Below, piece after piece: positions 53,158-63,900 of a stretch of 64,000 bases of DNA; within the stretch, counting starts at the first letter, position 1; the number at the start of each line of letters is the position of its first letter. Position numbers and translations under genes: made by a program. Source of the stretch: Loxodes magnus (taxonomy: Eukaryota > Ciliophora > Karyorelictea > Loxodida > Loxodidae); assembly GCA_946699065.1 (NCBI GenBank), contig CAMPDV010002039.1:1-64000 (forward strand), in the 5' to 3' direction. The notes below the pieces were generated by a model. The model saw only the letters and a program-made list of their open reading frames with translations. It was not told where the DNA came from and did no database searches.

Positions 53158-56100
53158 GACTATGGGACGTCAAGACAGGTACCTGTAAGACCATGAGTGG
53201 TCACACTAGTTATGTATATGCTGTGGCTATATCCAGTGATTCAGAGTTCATCGTATCGGGAAGTTATGATTCTACGGTGAGACTATGGGACGTCAAGACA
53301 GGTACCTGTAAGACCATGAGTGGTCACACTAGTTATGTATATGCTGTGGCTATATCCAGTGATTCAGAGTTCATCGTATCGGGGAGTTATGAATCTACGG
53401 TGAGACTATGGGACGTCAAGACAGGTACCTGTAAGACCATGAGTGGTCACACTAGTTATGTATATGCTGTGGCTATATCCAGTGATTCAGAGTTCATCGT
53501 ATCGGGGAGTTTAGATAAGACGGTGAGACTATGGGACGTCAAGACAGGTACCTGTAAGACCATGAGTGGTCACACTAGTTATGTATATGCTGTGGCTATA
53601 TCCAGTGATTCAGAGTTCATCGTATCGGGAAGTTATGATTCTACGGTGAGACTATGGGACGTCAAGACAGGTACCTGTAAGACCATGAGTGGTCACACTA
53701 GTTATGTATATGCTGTGGCTATATCCAGTGATTCAGAGTTCATCGTATCGGGAAGTTATGATTCTACGGTGAGACTATGGGACGTCAAGACAGGTACCTG
53801 TAAGACCATGAGTGGTCGCACTAGTTATGTATATGCTGTGGCTATATCCAGTGATTCAGAGTTCATCGTATCGGGGAGTTATGATTCTACGGTGAGACTA
53901 TGGGACGTCAAGACAGGTACCTGTAAGACCATGAGTGGTCACACTAGTTATGTATATGCTGTGGCTATATCCAGTGATTCAGAGTTCATCGTATCGGGAA
54001 GTGATGATTCTACGGTGAGACTATGGGACGTCAAGACAGGTACCTGTAAGACCATGAGTGGTCGCACTAGTTATGTATATGCTGTGGCTATATCCAGTGA
54101 TTCAGAGTTCATCGTATCGGGAAGTTATGAATCTACGGTGAGACTATGGGACGTCAAGACAGGTACCTGTAAGACCATGAGTGGTCACACTAGTTATGTA
54201 TATGCTGTGGCTATATCCAGTGATTCAGAGTTCATCGTATCGGGAAGTTATGATTCTACGGTGAGACTATGGGACGTCAAGACAGGTACCTGTAAGACCA
54301 TGAGTGGTCACACTAGTTATGTATATGCTGTGGCTATATCCAGTGATTCAGAGTTCATCGTATCGGGAAGTTATGATTCTACGGTGAGACTATGGGACGT
54401 CAAGACAGGTACCTGTAAGACCATGAGTGGTCACACTAGTTATGTATATGCTGTGGCTATATCCAGTGATTCAGAGTTCATCGTATCGGGGAGTTATGAT
54501 TCTACGGTGAGACTATGGGACGTCAAGACAGGTACCTGTAAGACCATGAGTGGTCACACTAGTTATGTATATGCTGTGGCTATATCCAGTGATTCAGAGT
54601 TCATCGTATCGGGGAGTTATGAATCTACGGTGAGACTATGGGACGTCAAGACAGGTACCTGTAAGACCATGAGTGGTCACACTAGTTATGTATATGCTGT
54701 GGCTATATCCAGTGATTCAGAGTTCATCGTATCGGGAAGTTATGATTCTACGGTGAGACTATGGGACGTCAAGACAGGTACCTGTAAGACCATGAGTGGT
54801 CACACTAGTTATGTATATGCTGTGGCTATATCCAGTGATTCAGAGTTCATCGTATCGGGAAGTTTAGATAAGACGGTGAGACTATGGGACGTCAAGACAG
54901 GTACCTGTAAGACCATGAGTGGTCACACTAGTTATGTATATGCTGTGGCTATATCCAGTGATTCAGAGTTCATCGTATCGGGGAGTTTAGATAAGACGGT
55001 GAGACTATGGGACGTCAAGACAGGTACCTGTAAGACCATGAGTGGTCACACTAGTTATGTATATGCTGTGGCTATATCCAGTGATTCAGAGTTCATCGTA
55101 TCGGGGAGTTATGATTCTACGGTGAGACTATGGGACTTCATGACAGGTACCTGTAAGACCATGAGTGGTCACACTAGTTATGTATATGCTGTGGCTATAT
55201 CCAGTGATTCAGAGTTCATCGTATCGGGAAGTTATGAATCTACGGTGAGACTATGGGACGTCAAGACAGGTACCTGTAAGACCATGAGTGGTCACACTAG
55301 TTATGTATATGCTGTGGCTATATCCAGTGATTCAGAGTTCATCGTATCGGGAAGTGATGATTCTACGGTGAGACTATGGGACGTCAAGACAGGTACCTGT
55401 AAGACCATGAGTGGTCACACTAGTTATGTATATGCTGTGGCTATATCCAGTGATTCAGAGTTCATAGTATCGGGAAGTTATGAATCTACGGTGAGACTAT
55501 GGGACGTCAAGACAGGTACCTGTAAGACCATGAGTGGTCACACTAGTTATGTATATGCTGTGGCTATATCCAGTGATTCAGAGTTCATCGTATCGGGAAG
55601 TTTAGATAAGACGGTGAGACTATGGGACGTCAAGACAGGTACCTGTAAGACCATGAGTGGTCACACTAGTTATGTATATGCTGTGGCTATATCCAGTGAT
55701 TCAGAGTTCATCGTATCGGGAAGTTATGAATCTACGGTGAGACTATGGGACGTCAAGACAGGTACCTGTAAGACCATGAGTGGTCACACTAGTTATGTAT
55801 ATGCTGTGGCTATATCCAGTGATTCAGAGTTCATCGTATCGGGAAGTTATGAATCTACGGTGAGACTATGGGACGTCAAGACAGGTACCTGTAAGACCAT
55901 GAGTGGTCACACTAGTTATGTATATGCTGTGGCTATATCCAGTGATTCAGAGTTCATCGTATCGGGAAGTTATGAATCTACGGTGAGACTATGGGACGTC
56001 AAGACAGGTACCTGTAAGACCATGAGTGGTCACACTAGTTATGTATATGCTGTGGCTATATCCAGTGATTCAGAGTTCATCGTATCGGGAAGTTATGAAT

Positions 56101-57430
56101 CTACGGTGAGACTATGGGACGTCAAGACAGGTACCTGTAAGACCATGAGTGGTCACACTAGTTATGTATATGCTGTGGCTATATCCAGTGATTCAGAGTT
56201 CATCGTATCGGGAAGTTTAGATAAGACGGTGAGACTATGGGACGTCAAGACAGGTACCTGTAAGACCATGAGTGGTCACACTAGTTATGTATATGCTGTG
56301 GCTATATCCAGTGATTCAGAGTTCATCGTATCGGGAAGTTATGATTCTACGGTGAGACTATGGGACGTCAAGACAGGTACCTTTAAGACCATGAGTGGTC
56401 GCACTAGTTATGTATATGCTGTGGCTATATCCAGTGATTCAGAGTTCATTGTATCGGGAAGTTATGATTCTACGGTGAGACTATGGGACGTCAAGACAGG
56501 TACCTGTAAGACCATGAGTGGTCACACTAGTTATGTATATGCTGTGGCTATATCCAGTGATTCAGAGTTCATCGTATCGGGAAGTTATGATTCTACGGTG
56601 AGACTATGGGACGTCAAGACAGGTACCTGTAAGACCATGAGTGGTCACACTAGTTATGTATATGCTGTGGCTATATCCAGTGATTCAGAGTTCATCGTAT
56701 CGGGAAGTTATGAATCTACGGTGAGACTATGGGACGTCAAGACAGGTACCTGTAAGACCATGAGTGGTCACACTAGTTATGTATATGCTGTGGCTATATC
56801 CAGTGATTCAGAGTTCATCGTATCGGGGAGTTATGATTCTACGGTGAGACTATGGGACGTCAAGACAGGTACCTGTAAGACCATGAGTGGTCACACTAGT
56901 TATGTATATGCTGTGGCTATATCCAGTGATTCAGAGTTCATCGTATCGGGAAGTTATGAATCTACGGTGAGACTATGGGACGTCAAGACAGGTACCTGTA
57001 AGACCATGAGTGGTCACACTAGTTATGTATATGCTGTGGCTATATCCAGTGATTCAGAGTTCATCGTATCGGGAAGTTATGATTCTACGGTGAGACTATG
57101 GGACGTCAAGACAGGTACCTGTAAGACCATGAGTGGTCACACTAGTTATGTATATGCTGTGGCTATATCCAGTGATTCAGAGTTCATCGTATCGGGGAGT
57201 TATGAATCTACGGTGAGACTATGGGACGTCAAGACAGGTACCTGTAAGACCATGAGTGGTCACACTAGTTATGTATATGCTGTGGCTATATCCAGTGATT
57301 CAGAGTTCATCGTATCGGGGAGTTTAGATAAGACGGTGAGACTATGGGACGTCAAGACAGGTACCTGTAAGACCATGAGTGGTCACACTAGTTATGTATA
57401 TGCTGTGGCTATATCCAGTGATTCAGAGTT
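49700..57430 (+). repeat. Tandem duplication of a 31-unit block (about 3.81 kb each)
   Basis: Unit order from about 49.70 kb is repeated from about 53.51 kb, including rare markers. T-F for T-C occurs at 52571 and 56383; ata for the Ile codon at 51651 and 55463; the FM unit at 51321 and 55133. All are 3812 bp apart, which is 31 x 123 minus one. The missing base is the deletion near 53145 in copy 1; copy 2 keeps it (tatgaatct near 56958). Confidence 0.85.
53141..53157 (+). other. Frameshift: 1-bp deletion in a YES unit
   Basis: The sequence reads gttataatct where YES units read gttatgaatct, so one G is missing between 53145 and 53146. The frame shifts and TGA is met at 53155-53157. It is the only indel between 14018 and 64000. 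Confidence 0.9.
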
Positions 57431-57935
57431 CATCGTATCGGGAAGTTTAGATAAGACGGTGAGACTATGGGACGTCAAGACAGGTACCTGTAAGACCATG
57501 AGTGGTCACACTAGTTATGTATATGCTGTGGCTATATCCAGTGATTCAGAGTTCATCGTATCGGGGAGTTATGAATCTACGGTGAGACTATGGGACGTCA
57601 AGACAGGTACCTGTAAGACCATGAGTGGTCGCACTAGTTATGTATATGCTGTGGCTATATCCAGTGATTCAGAGTTCATCGTATCGGGAAGTTTAGATAA
57701 GACGGTGAGACTATGGGACGTCAAGACAGGTACCTGTAAGACCATGAGTGGTCACACTAGTTATGTATATGCTGTGGCTATATCCAGTGATTCAGAGTTC
57801 ATCGTATCGGGGAGTTATGATTCTACGGTGAGACTATGGGACGTCAAGACAGGTACCTGTAAGACCATGAGTGGTCACACTAGTTATGTATATGCTGTGG
57901 CTATATCCAGTGATTCAGAGTTCATCGTATCGTGA
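53154..57935 (+). CDS. Continuation of the WD40 array in the shifted frame, about 39 blades
   Basis: The listed start is a GTG in V-R-L-W-D of the deleted unit, so it is an interior codon and not a start. About 39 standard 41-residue blades follow (YDS, YES, LDK, DDS; some GR; one T-F in place of T-C near 56382). The frame ends at TGA 57933-57935, where TCG-GGA became TCG-TGA by one G to T change. It is almost certainly the downstream part of the frame that stops at 53157. Restoring one base near 53145 would join them, and the twin unit 3812 bp downstream keeps that base. Function as a WD40 scaffold is by family only. Confidence 0.65.
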   Translation: MRLWDVKTGTCKTMSGHTSYVYAVAISSDSEFIVSGSYDSTVRLWDVKTGTCKTMSGHTSYVYAVAISSDSEFIVSGSYESTVRLWDVKTGTCKTMSGHTSYVYAVAISSDSEFIVSGSLDKTVRLWDVKTGTCKTMSGHTSYVYAVAISSDSEFIVSGSYDSTVRLWDVKTGTCKTMSGHTSYVYAVAISSDSEFIVSGSYDSTVRLWDVKTGTCKTMSGRTSYVYAVAISSDSEFIVSGSYDSTVRLWDVKTGTCKTMSGHTSYVYAVAISSDSEFIVSGSDDSTVRLWDVKTGTCKTMSGRTSYVYAVAISSDSEFIVSGSYESTVRLWDVKTGTCKTMSGHTSYVYAVAISSDSEFIVSGSYDSTVRLWDVKTGTCKTMSGHTSYVYAVAISSDSEFIVSGSYDSTVRLWDVKTGTCKTMSGHTSYVYAVAISSDSEFIVSGSYDSTVRLWDVKTGTCKTMSGHTSYVYAVAISSDSEFIVSGSYESTVRLWDVKTGTCKTMSGHTSYVYAVAISSDSEFIVSGSYDSTVRLWDVKTGTCKTMSGHTSYVYAVAISSDSEFIVSGSLDKTVRLWDVKTGTCKTMSGHTSYVYAVAISSDSEFIVSGSLDKTVRLWDVKTGTCKTMSGHTSYVYAVAISSDSEFIVSGSYDSTVRLWDFMTGTCKTMSGHTSYVYAVAISSDSEFIVSGSYESTVRLWDVKTGTCKTMSGHTSYVYAVAISSDSEFIVSGSDDSTVRLWDVKTGTCKTMSGHTSYVYAVAISSDSEFIVSGSYESTVRLWDVKTGTCKTMSGHTSYVYAVAISSDSEFIVSGSLDKTVRLWDVKTGTCKTMSGHTSYVYAVAISSDSEFIVSGSYESTVRLWDVKTGTCKTMSGHTSYVYAVAISSDSEFIVSGSYESTVRLWDVKTGTCKTMSGHTSYVYAVAISSDSEFIVSGSYESTVRLWDVKTGTCKTMSGHTSYVYAVAISSDSEFIVSGSYESTVRLWDVKTGTCKTMSGHTSYVYAVAISSDSEFIVSGSLDKTVRLWDVKTGTCKTMSGHTSYVYAVAISSDSEFIVSGSYDSTVRLWDVKTGTFKTMSGRTSYVYAVAISSDSEFIVSGSYDSTVRLWDVKTGTCKTMSGHTSYVYAVAISSDSEFIVSGSYDSTVRLWDVKTGTCKTMSGHTSYVYAVAISSDSEFIVSGSYESTVRLWDVKTGTCKTMSGHTSYVYAVAISSDSEFIVSGSYDSTVRLWDVKTGTCKTMSGHTSYVYAVAISSDSEFIVSGSYESTVRLWDVKTGTCKTMSGHTSYVYAVAISSDSEFIVSGSYDSTVRLWDVKTGTCKTMSGHTSYVYAVAISSDSEFIVSGSYESTVRLWDVKTGTCKTMSGHTSYVYAVAISSDSEFIVSGSLDKTVRLWDVKTGTCKTMSGHTSYVYAVAISSDSEFIVSGSLDKTVRLWDVKTGTCKTMSGHTSYVYAVAISSDSEFIVSGSYESTVRLWDVKTGTCKTMSGRTSYVYAVAISSDSEFIVSGSLDKTVRLWDVKTGTCKTMSGHTSYVYAVAISSDSEFIVSGSYDSTVRLWDVKTGTCKTMSGHTSYVYAVAISSDSEFIVS
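57933..57935 (+). other. Nonsense codon TGA in the WD40 frame
   Basis: The sequence reads gtatcgtgaagt where all other units read gtatcggga/ggg-agt. One G to T change turns the Gly of S-G-S into TGA. It is the only in-frame single-base nonsense change I find in the window. Confidence 0.9.
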
Positions 57936-60900
57936 AGTTTAGATAAGACGGTGAGACTATGGGACGTCAAGACAGGTACCTGTAAGACCATGAGTGGTCA
58001 CACTAGTTATGTATATGCTGTGGCTATATCCAGTGATTCAGAGTTCATCGTATCGGGAAGTTTAGATAAGACGGTGAGACTATGGGACGTCAAGACAGGT
58101 ACCTGTAAGACCATGAGTGGTCACACTAGTTATGTATATGTTTTGACTATATCCAGTGATTCAGAGTTCATCGTATCGGGAAGTGATGATTCTACGGTGA
58201 GACTATGGGACGTCAAGACAGGTACCTGTAAGACCATGAGTGGTCACACTAGTTATGTATATGCTGTGGCTATATCCAGTGATTCAGAGTTCATCGTATC
58301 GGGAAGTTTAGATAAGACGGTGAGACTATGGGACGTCAAGACAGGTACCTGTAAGACCATGAGTGGTCACACTAGTTATGTATATGCTGTGGCTATATCC
58401 AGTGATTCAGAGTTCATCGTATCGGGAAGTTTAGATAAGACGGTGAGACTATGGGACGTCAAGACAGGTACCTGTAAGACCATGAGTGGTCACACTAGTT
58501 ATGTATATGCTGTGGCTATATCCAGTGATTCAGAGTTCATCGTATCGGGAAGTTATGATTCTACGGTGAGACTATGGGACGTCAAGACAGGTACCTGTAA
58601 GACCATGAGTGGTCGCACTAGTTATGTATATGCTGTGGCTATATCCAGTGATTCAGAGTTCATCGTATCGGGAAGTTTAGATAAGACGGTGAGACTATGG
58701 GACGTCAAGACAGGTACCTGTAAGACCATGAGTGGTCACACTAGTTATGTATATGCTGTGGCTATATCCAGTGATTCAGAGTTCATCGTATCGGGAAGTT
58801 TAGATAAGACAGTGAGACTATGGGACGTCAAGACAGGTACCTGTAAGACCATGAGTGGTCACACTAGTTATGTATATGCTGTGGCTATATCCAGTGATTC
58901 AGAGTTCATCGTATCGGGGAGTTATGATTCTACGGTGAGACTATGGGACGTCAAGACAGGTACCTGTAAGACCATGAGTGGTCACACTAGTTATGTATAT
59001 GCTGTGGCTATATCCAGTGATTCAGAGTTCATCGTATCGGGGAGTTTAGATAAGACGGTGAGACTATGGGACGTCAAGACAGGTACCTGTAAGACCATGA
59101 GTGGTCACACTAGTTATGTATATGCTGTGGCTATATCCAGTGATTCAGAGTTCATCGTATCGGGAAGTTTAGATAAGACGGTGAGACTATGGGACGTCAA
59201 GACAGGTACCTGTAAGACCATGAGTGGTCACACTAGTTATGTATATGCTGTGGCTATATCCAGTGATTCAGAGTTCATCGTATCGGGAAGTTTAGATAAG
59301 ACGGTGAGACTATGGGACGTCAAGACAGGTACCTGTAAGACCATGAGTGGTCACACTAGTTATGTATATGCTGTGGCTATATCCAGTGATTCAGAGTTCA
59401 TCGTATCGGGGAGTTATGATTCTACGGTGAGACTATGGGACGTCAAGACAGGTACCTGTAAGACCATGAGTGGTCACACTAGTTATGTATATGCTGTGGC
59501 TATATCCAGTGATTCAGAGTTCATCGTATCGGGAAGTTATGATTCTACGGTGAGACTATGGGACGTCAAGACAGGTACCTGTAAGACCATGAGTGGTCAC
59601 ACTAGTTATGTATATGCTGTGGCTATATCCAGTGATTCAGAGTTCATCGTATCGGGGAGTTATGAATCTACGGTGAGACTATGGGACGTCAAGACAGGTA
59701 CCTGTAAGACCATGAGTGGTCACACTAGTTATGTATATGCTGTGGCTATATCCAGTGATTCAGAGTTCATCGTATCGGGAAGTTTAGATAAGACGGTGAG
59801 ACTATGGGACGTCAAGACAGGTACCTGTAAGACCATGAGTGGTCACACTAGTTATGTATATGTTTTGACTATATCCAGTGATTCAGAGTTCATCGTATCG
59901 GGAAGTTATGAATCTACGGTGAGACTATGGGACGTCAAGACAGGTACCTGTAAGACCATGAGTGGTCACACTAGTTATGTATATGCTGTGGCTATATCCA
60001 GTGATTCAGAGTTCATCGTATCGGGAAGTTTAGATAAGACGGTGAGACTATGGGACGTCAAGACAGGTACCTGTAAGACCATGAGTGGTCACACTAGTTA
60101 TGTATATGCTGTGGCTATATCCAGTGATTCAGAGTTCATCGTATCGGGGAGTTTAGATAAGACGGTGAGACTATGGGACGTCAAGACAGGTACCTGTAAG
60201 ACCATGAGTGGTCGCACTAGTTATGTATATGCTGTGGCTATATCCAGTGATTCAGAGTTCATTGTATCGGGAAGTTATGATTCTACGGTGAGACTATGGG
60301 ACGTCAAGACAGGTACCTGTAAGACCATGAGTGGTCACACTAGTTATGTATATGCTGTGGCTATATCCAGTGATTCAGAGTTCATCGTATCGGGAAGTTA
60401 TGATTCTACGGTGAGACTATGGGACGTCAAGACAGGTACCTGTAAGACCATGAGTGGTCACACTAGTTATGTATATGCTGTGGCTATATCCAGTGATTCA
60501 GAGTTCATCGTATCGGGAAGTTATGATTCTACGGTGAGACTATGGGACGTCAAGACAGGTACCTGTAAGACCATGAGTGGTCGCACTAGTTATGTATATG
60601 CTGTGGCTATATCCAGTGATTCAGAGTTCATCGTATCGGGGAGTTATGAATCTACGGTGAGACTATGGGACGTCAAGACAGGTACCTGTAAGACCATGAG
60701 TGGTCACACTAGTTATGTATATGCTGTGGCTATATCCAGTGATTCAGAGTTCATCGTATCGGGGAGTTATGAATCTACGGTGAGACTATGGGACGTCAAG
60801 ACAGGTACCTGTAAGACCATGAGTGGTCACACTAGTTATGTATATGCTGTGGCTATATCCAGTGATTCAGAGTTCATCGTATCGGGAAGTTTAGATAAGA

Positions 60901-63900
60901 CAGTGAGACTATGGGACGTCAAGACAGGTACCTGTAAGACCATGAGTGGTCACACTAGTTATGTATATGCTGTGGCTATATCCAGTGATTCAGAGTTCAT
61001 CGTATCGGGGAGTTATGATTCTACGGTGAGACTATGGGACGTCAAGACAGGTACCTGTAAGACCATGAGTGGTCACACTAGTTATGTATATGCTGTGGCT
61101 ATATCCAGTGATTCAGAGTTCATCGTATCGGGGAGTTTAGATAAGACGGTGAGACTATGGGACGTCAAGACAGGTACCTGTAAGACCATGAGTGGTCACA
61201 CTAGTTATGTATATGCTGTGGCTATATCCAGTGATTCAGAGTTCATCGTATCGGGAAGTTTAGATAAGACGGTGAGACTATGGGACGTCAAGACAGGTAC
61301 CTGTAAGACCATGAGTGGTCACACTAGTTATGTATATGCTGTGGCTATATCCAGTGATTCAGAGTTCATCGTATCGGGAAGTTATGATTCTACGGTGAGA
61401 CTATGGGACGTCAAGACAGGTACCTGTAAGACCATGAGTGGTCGCACTAGTTATGTATATGCTGTGGCTATATCCAGTGATTCAGAGTTCATTGTATCGG
61501 GGAGTTATGAATCTACGGTGAGACTATGGGACGTCAAGACAGGTACCTGTAAGACCATGAGTGGTCACACTAGTTATGTATATGCTGTGGCTATATCCAG
61601 TGATTCAGAGTTCATCGTATCGGGAAGTTTAGATAAGACGGTGAGACTATGGGACGTCAAGACAGGTACCTGTAAGACCATGAGTGGTCACACTAGTTAT
61701 GTATATGCTGTGGCTATATCCAGTGATTCAGAGTTCATAGTATCGGGAAGTTATGAATCTACGGTGAGACTATGGGACGTCAAGACAGGTACCTGTAAGA
61801 CCATGAGTGGTCACACTAGTTATGTATATGCTGTGGCTATATCCAGTGATTCAGAGTTCATCGTATCGGGAAGTTTAGATAAGACGGTGAGACTATGGGA
61901 CGTCAAGACAGGTACCTGTAAGACCATGAGTGGTCACACTAGTTATGTATATGCTGTGGCTATATCCAGTGATTCAGAGTTCATCGTATCGGGAAGTTAT
62001 GATTCTACGGTGAGACTATGGGACGTCAAGACAGGTACCTGTAAGACCATGAGTGGTCGCACTAGTTTTGTATATGCTGTGGCTATATCCAGTGATTCAG
62101 AGTTCATTGTATCGGGGAGTTATGAATCTACGGTGAGACTATGGGACGTCAAGACAGGTACCTGTAAGACCATGAGTGGTCACACTAGTTATGTATATGC
62201 TGTGGCTATATCCAGTGATTCAGAGTTCATCGTATCGGGAAGTTATGAATCTACGGTGAGACTATGGGACGTCAAGACAGGTACCTGTAAGACCATGAGT
62301 GGTCACACTAGTTATGTATATGCTGTGGCTATATCCAGTGATTCAGAGTTCATCGTATCGGGGAGTTATGATTCTACGGTGAGACTATGGGACGTCAAGA
62401 CAGGTACCTGTAAGACCATGAGTGGTCACACTAGTTATGTATATGCTGTGGCTATATCCAGTGATTCAGAGTTCATCGTATCGGGAAGTTATGAATCTAC
62501 GGTGAGACTATGGGACGTCAAGACAGGTACCTGTAAGACCATGAGTGGTCACACTAGTTATGTATATGCTGTGGCTATATCCAGTGATTCAGAGTTCATT
62601 GTATCGGGGAGTTATGAATCTACGGTGAGACTATGGGACGTCAAGACAGGTACCTGTAAGACCATGAGTGGTCACACTAGTTATGTATATGCTGTGGCTA
62701 TATCCAGTGATTCAGAGTTCATCGTATCGGGAAGTTTAGATAAGACGGTGAGACTATGGGACGTCAAGACAGGTACCTGTAAGACCATGAGTGGTCACAC
62801 TAGTTATGTATATGCTGTGGCTATATCCAGTGATTCAGAGTTCATCGTATCGGGGAGTTTAGATAAGACGGTGAGACTATGGGACGTCAAGACAGGTACC
62901 TGTAAGACCATGAGTGGTCACACTAGTTATGTATATGCTGTGGCTATATCCAGTGATTCAGAGTTCATCGTATCGGGGAGTTATGATTCTACGGTGAGAC
63001 TATGGGACTTCATGACAGGTACCTGTAAGACCATGAGTGGTCACACTAGTTATGTATATGCTGTGGCTATATCCAGTGATTCAGAGTTCATCGTATCGGG
63101 AAGTTATGAATCTACGGTGAGACTATGGGACGTCAAGACAGGTACCTGTAAGACCATGAGTGGTCACACTAGTTATGTATATGCTGTGGCTATATCCAGT
63201 GATTCAGAGTTCATCGTATCGGGAAGTGATGATTCTACGGTGAGACTATGGGACGTCAAGACAGGTACCTGTAAGACCATGAGTGGTCACACTAGTTATG
63301 TATATGCTGTGGCTATATCCAGTGATTCAGAGTTCATAGTATCGGGAAGTTATGAATCTACGGTGAGACTATGGGACGTCAAGACAGGTACCTGTAAGAC
63401 CATGAGTGGTCACACTAGTTATGTATATGCTGTGGCTATATCCAGTGATTCAGAGTTCATCGTATCGGGAAGTTTAGATAAGACGGTGAGACTATGGGAC
63501 GTCAAGACAGGTACCTGTAAGACCATGAGTGGTCACACTAGTTATGTATATGCTGTGGCTATATCCAGTGATTCAGAGTTCATCGTATCGGGAAGTTATG
63601 AATCTACGGTGAGACTATGGGACGTCAAGACAGGTACCTGTAAGACCATGAGTGGTCACACTAGTTATGTATATGCTGTGGCTATATCCAGTGATTCAGA
63701 GTTCATCGTATCGGGAAGTTATGAATCTACGGTGAGACTATGGGACGTCAAGACAGGTACCTGTAAGACCATGAGTGGTCACACTAGTTATGTATATGCT
63801 GTGGCTATATCCAGTGATTCAGAGTTCATCGTATCGGGAAGTTTAGATAAGACGGTGAGACTATGGGACGTCAAGACAGGTACCTGTAAGACCATGAGTG

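Noticed and set aside
53154..53157. GTGA stop-start overlap suggesting translational coupling of two genes
   Set aside because: The GTG is the Val codon of V-R-L-W-D in every unit; the overlap arises from the 1-bp deletion.
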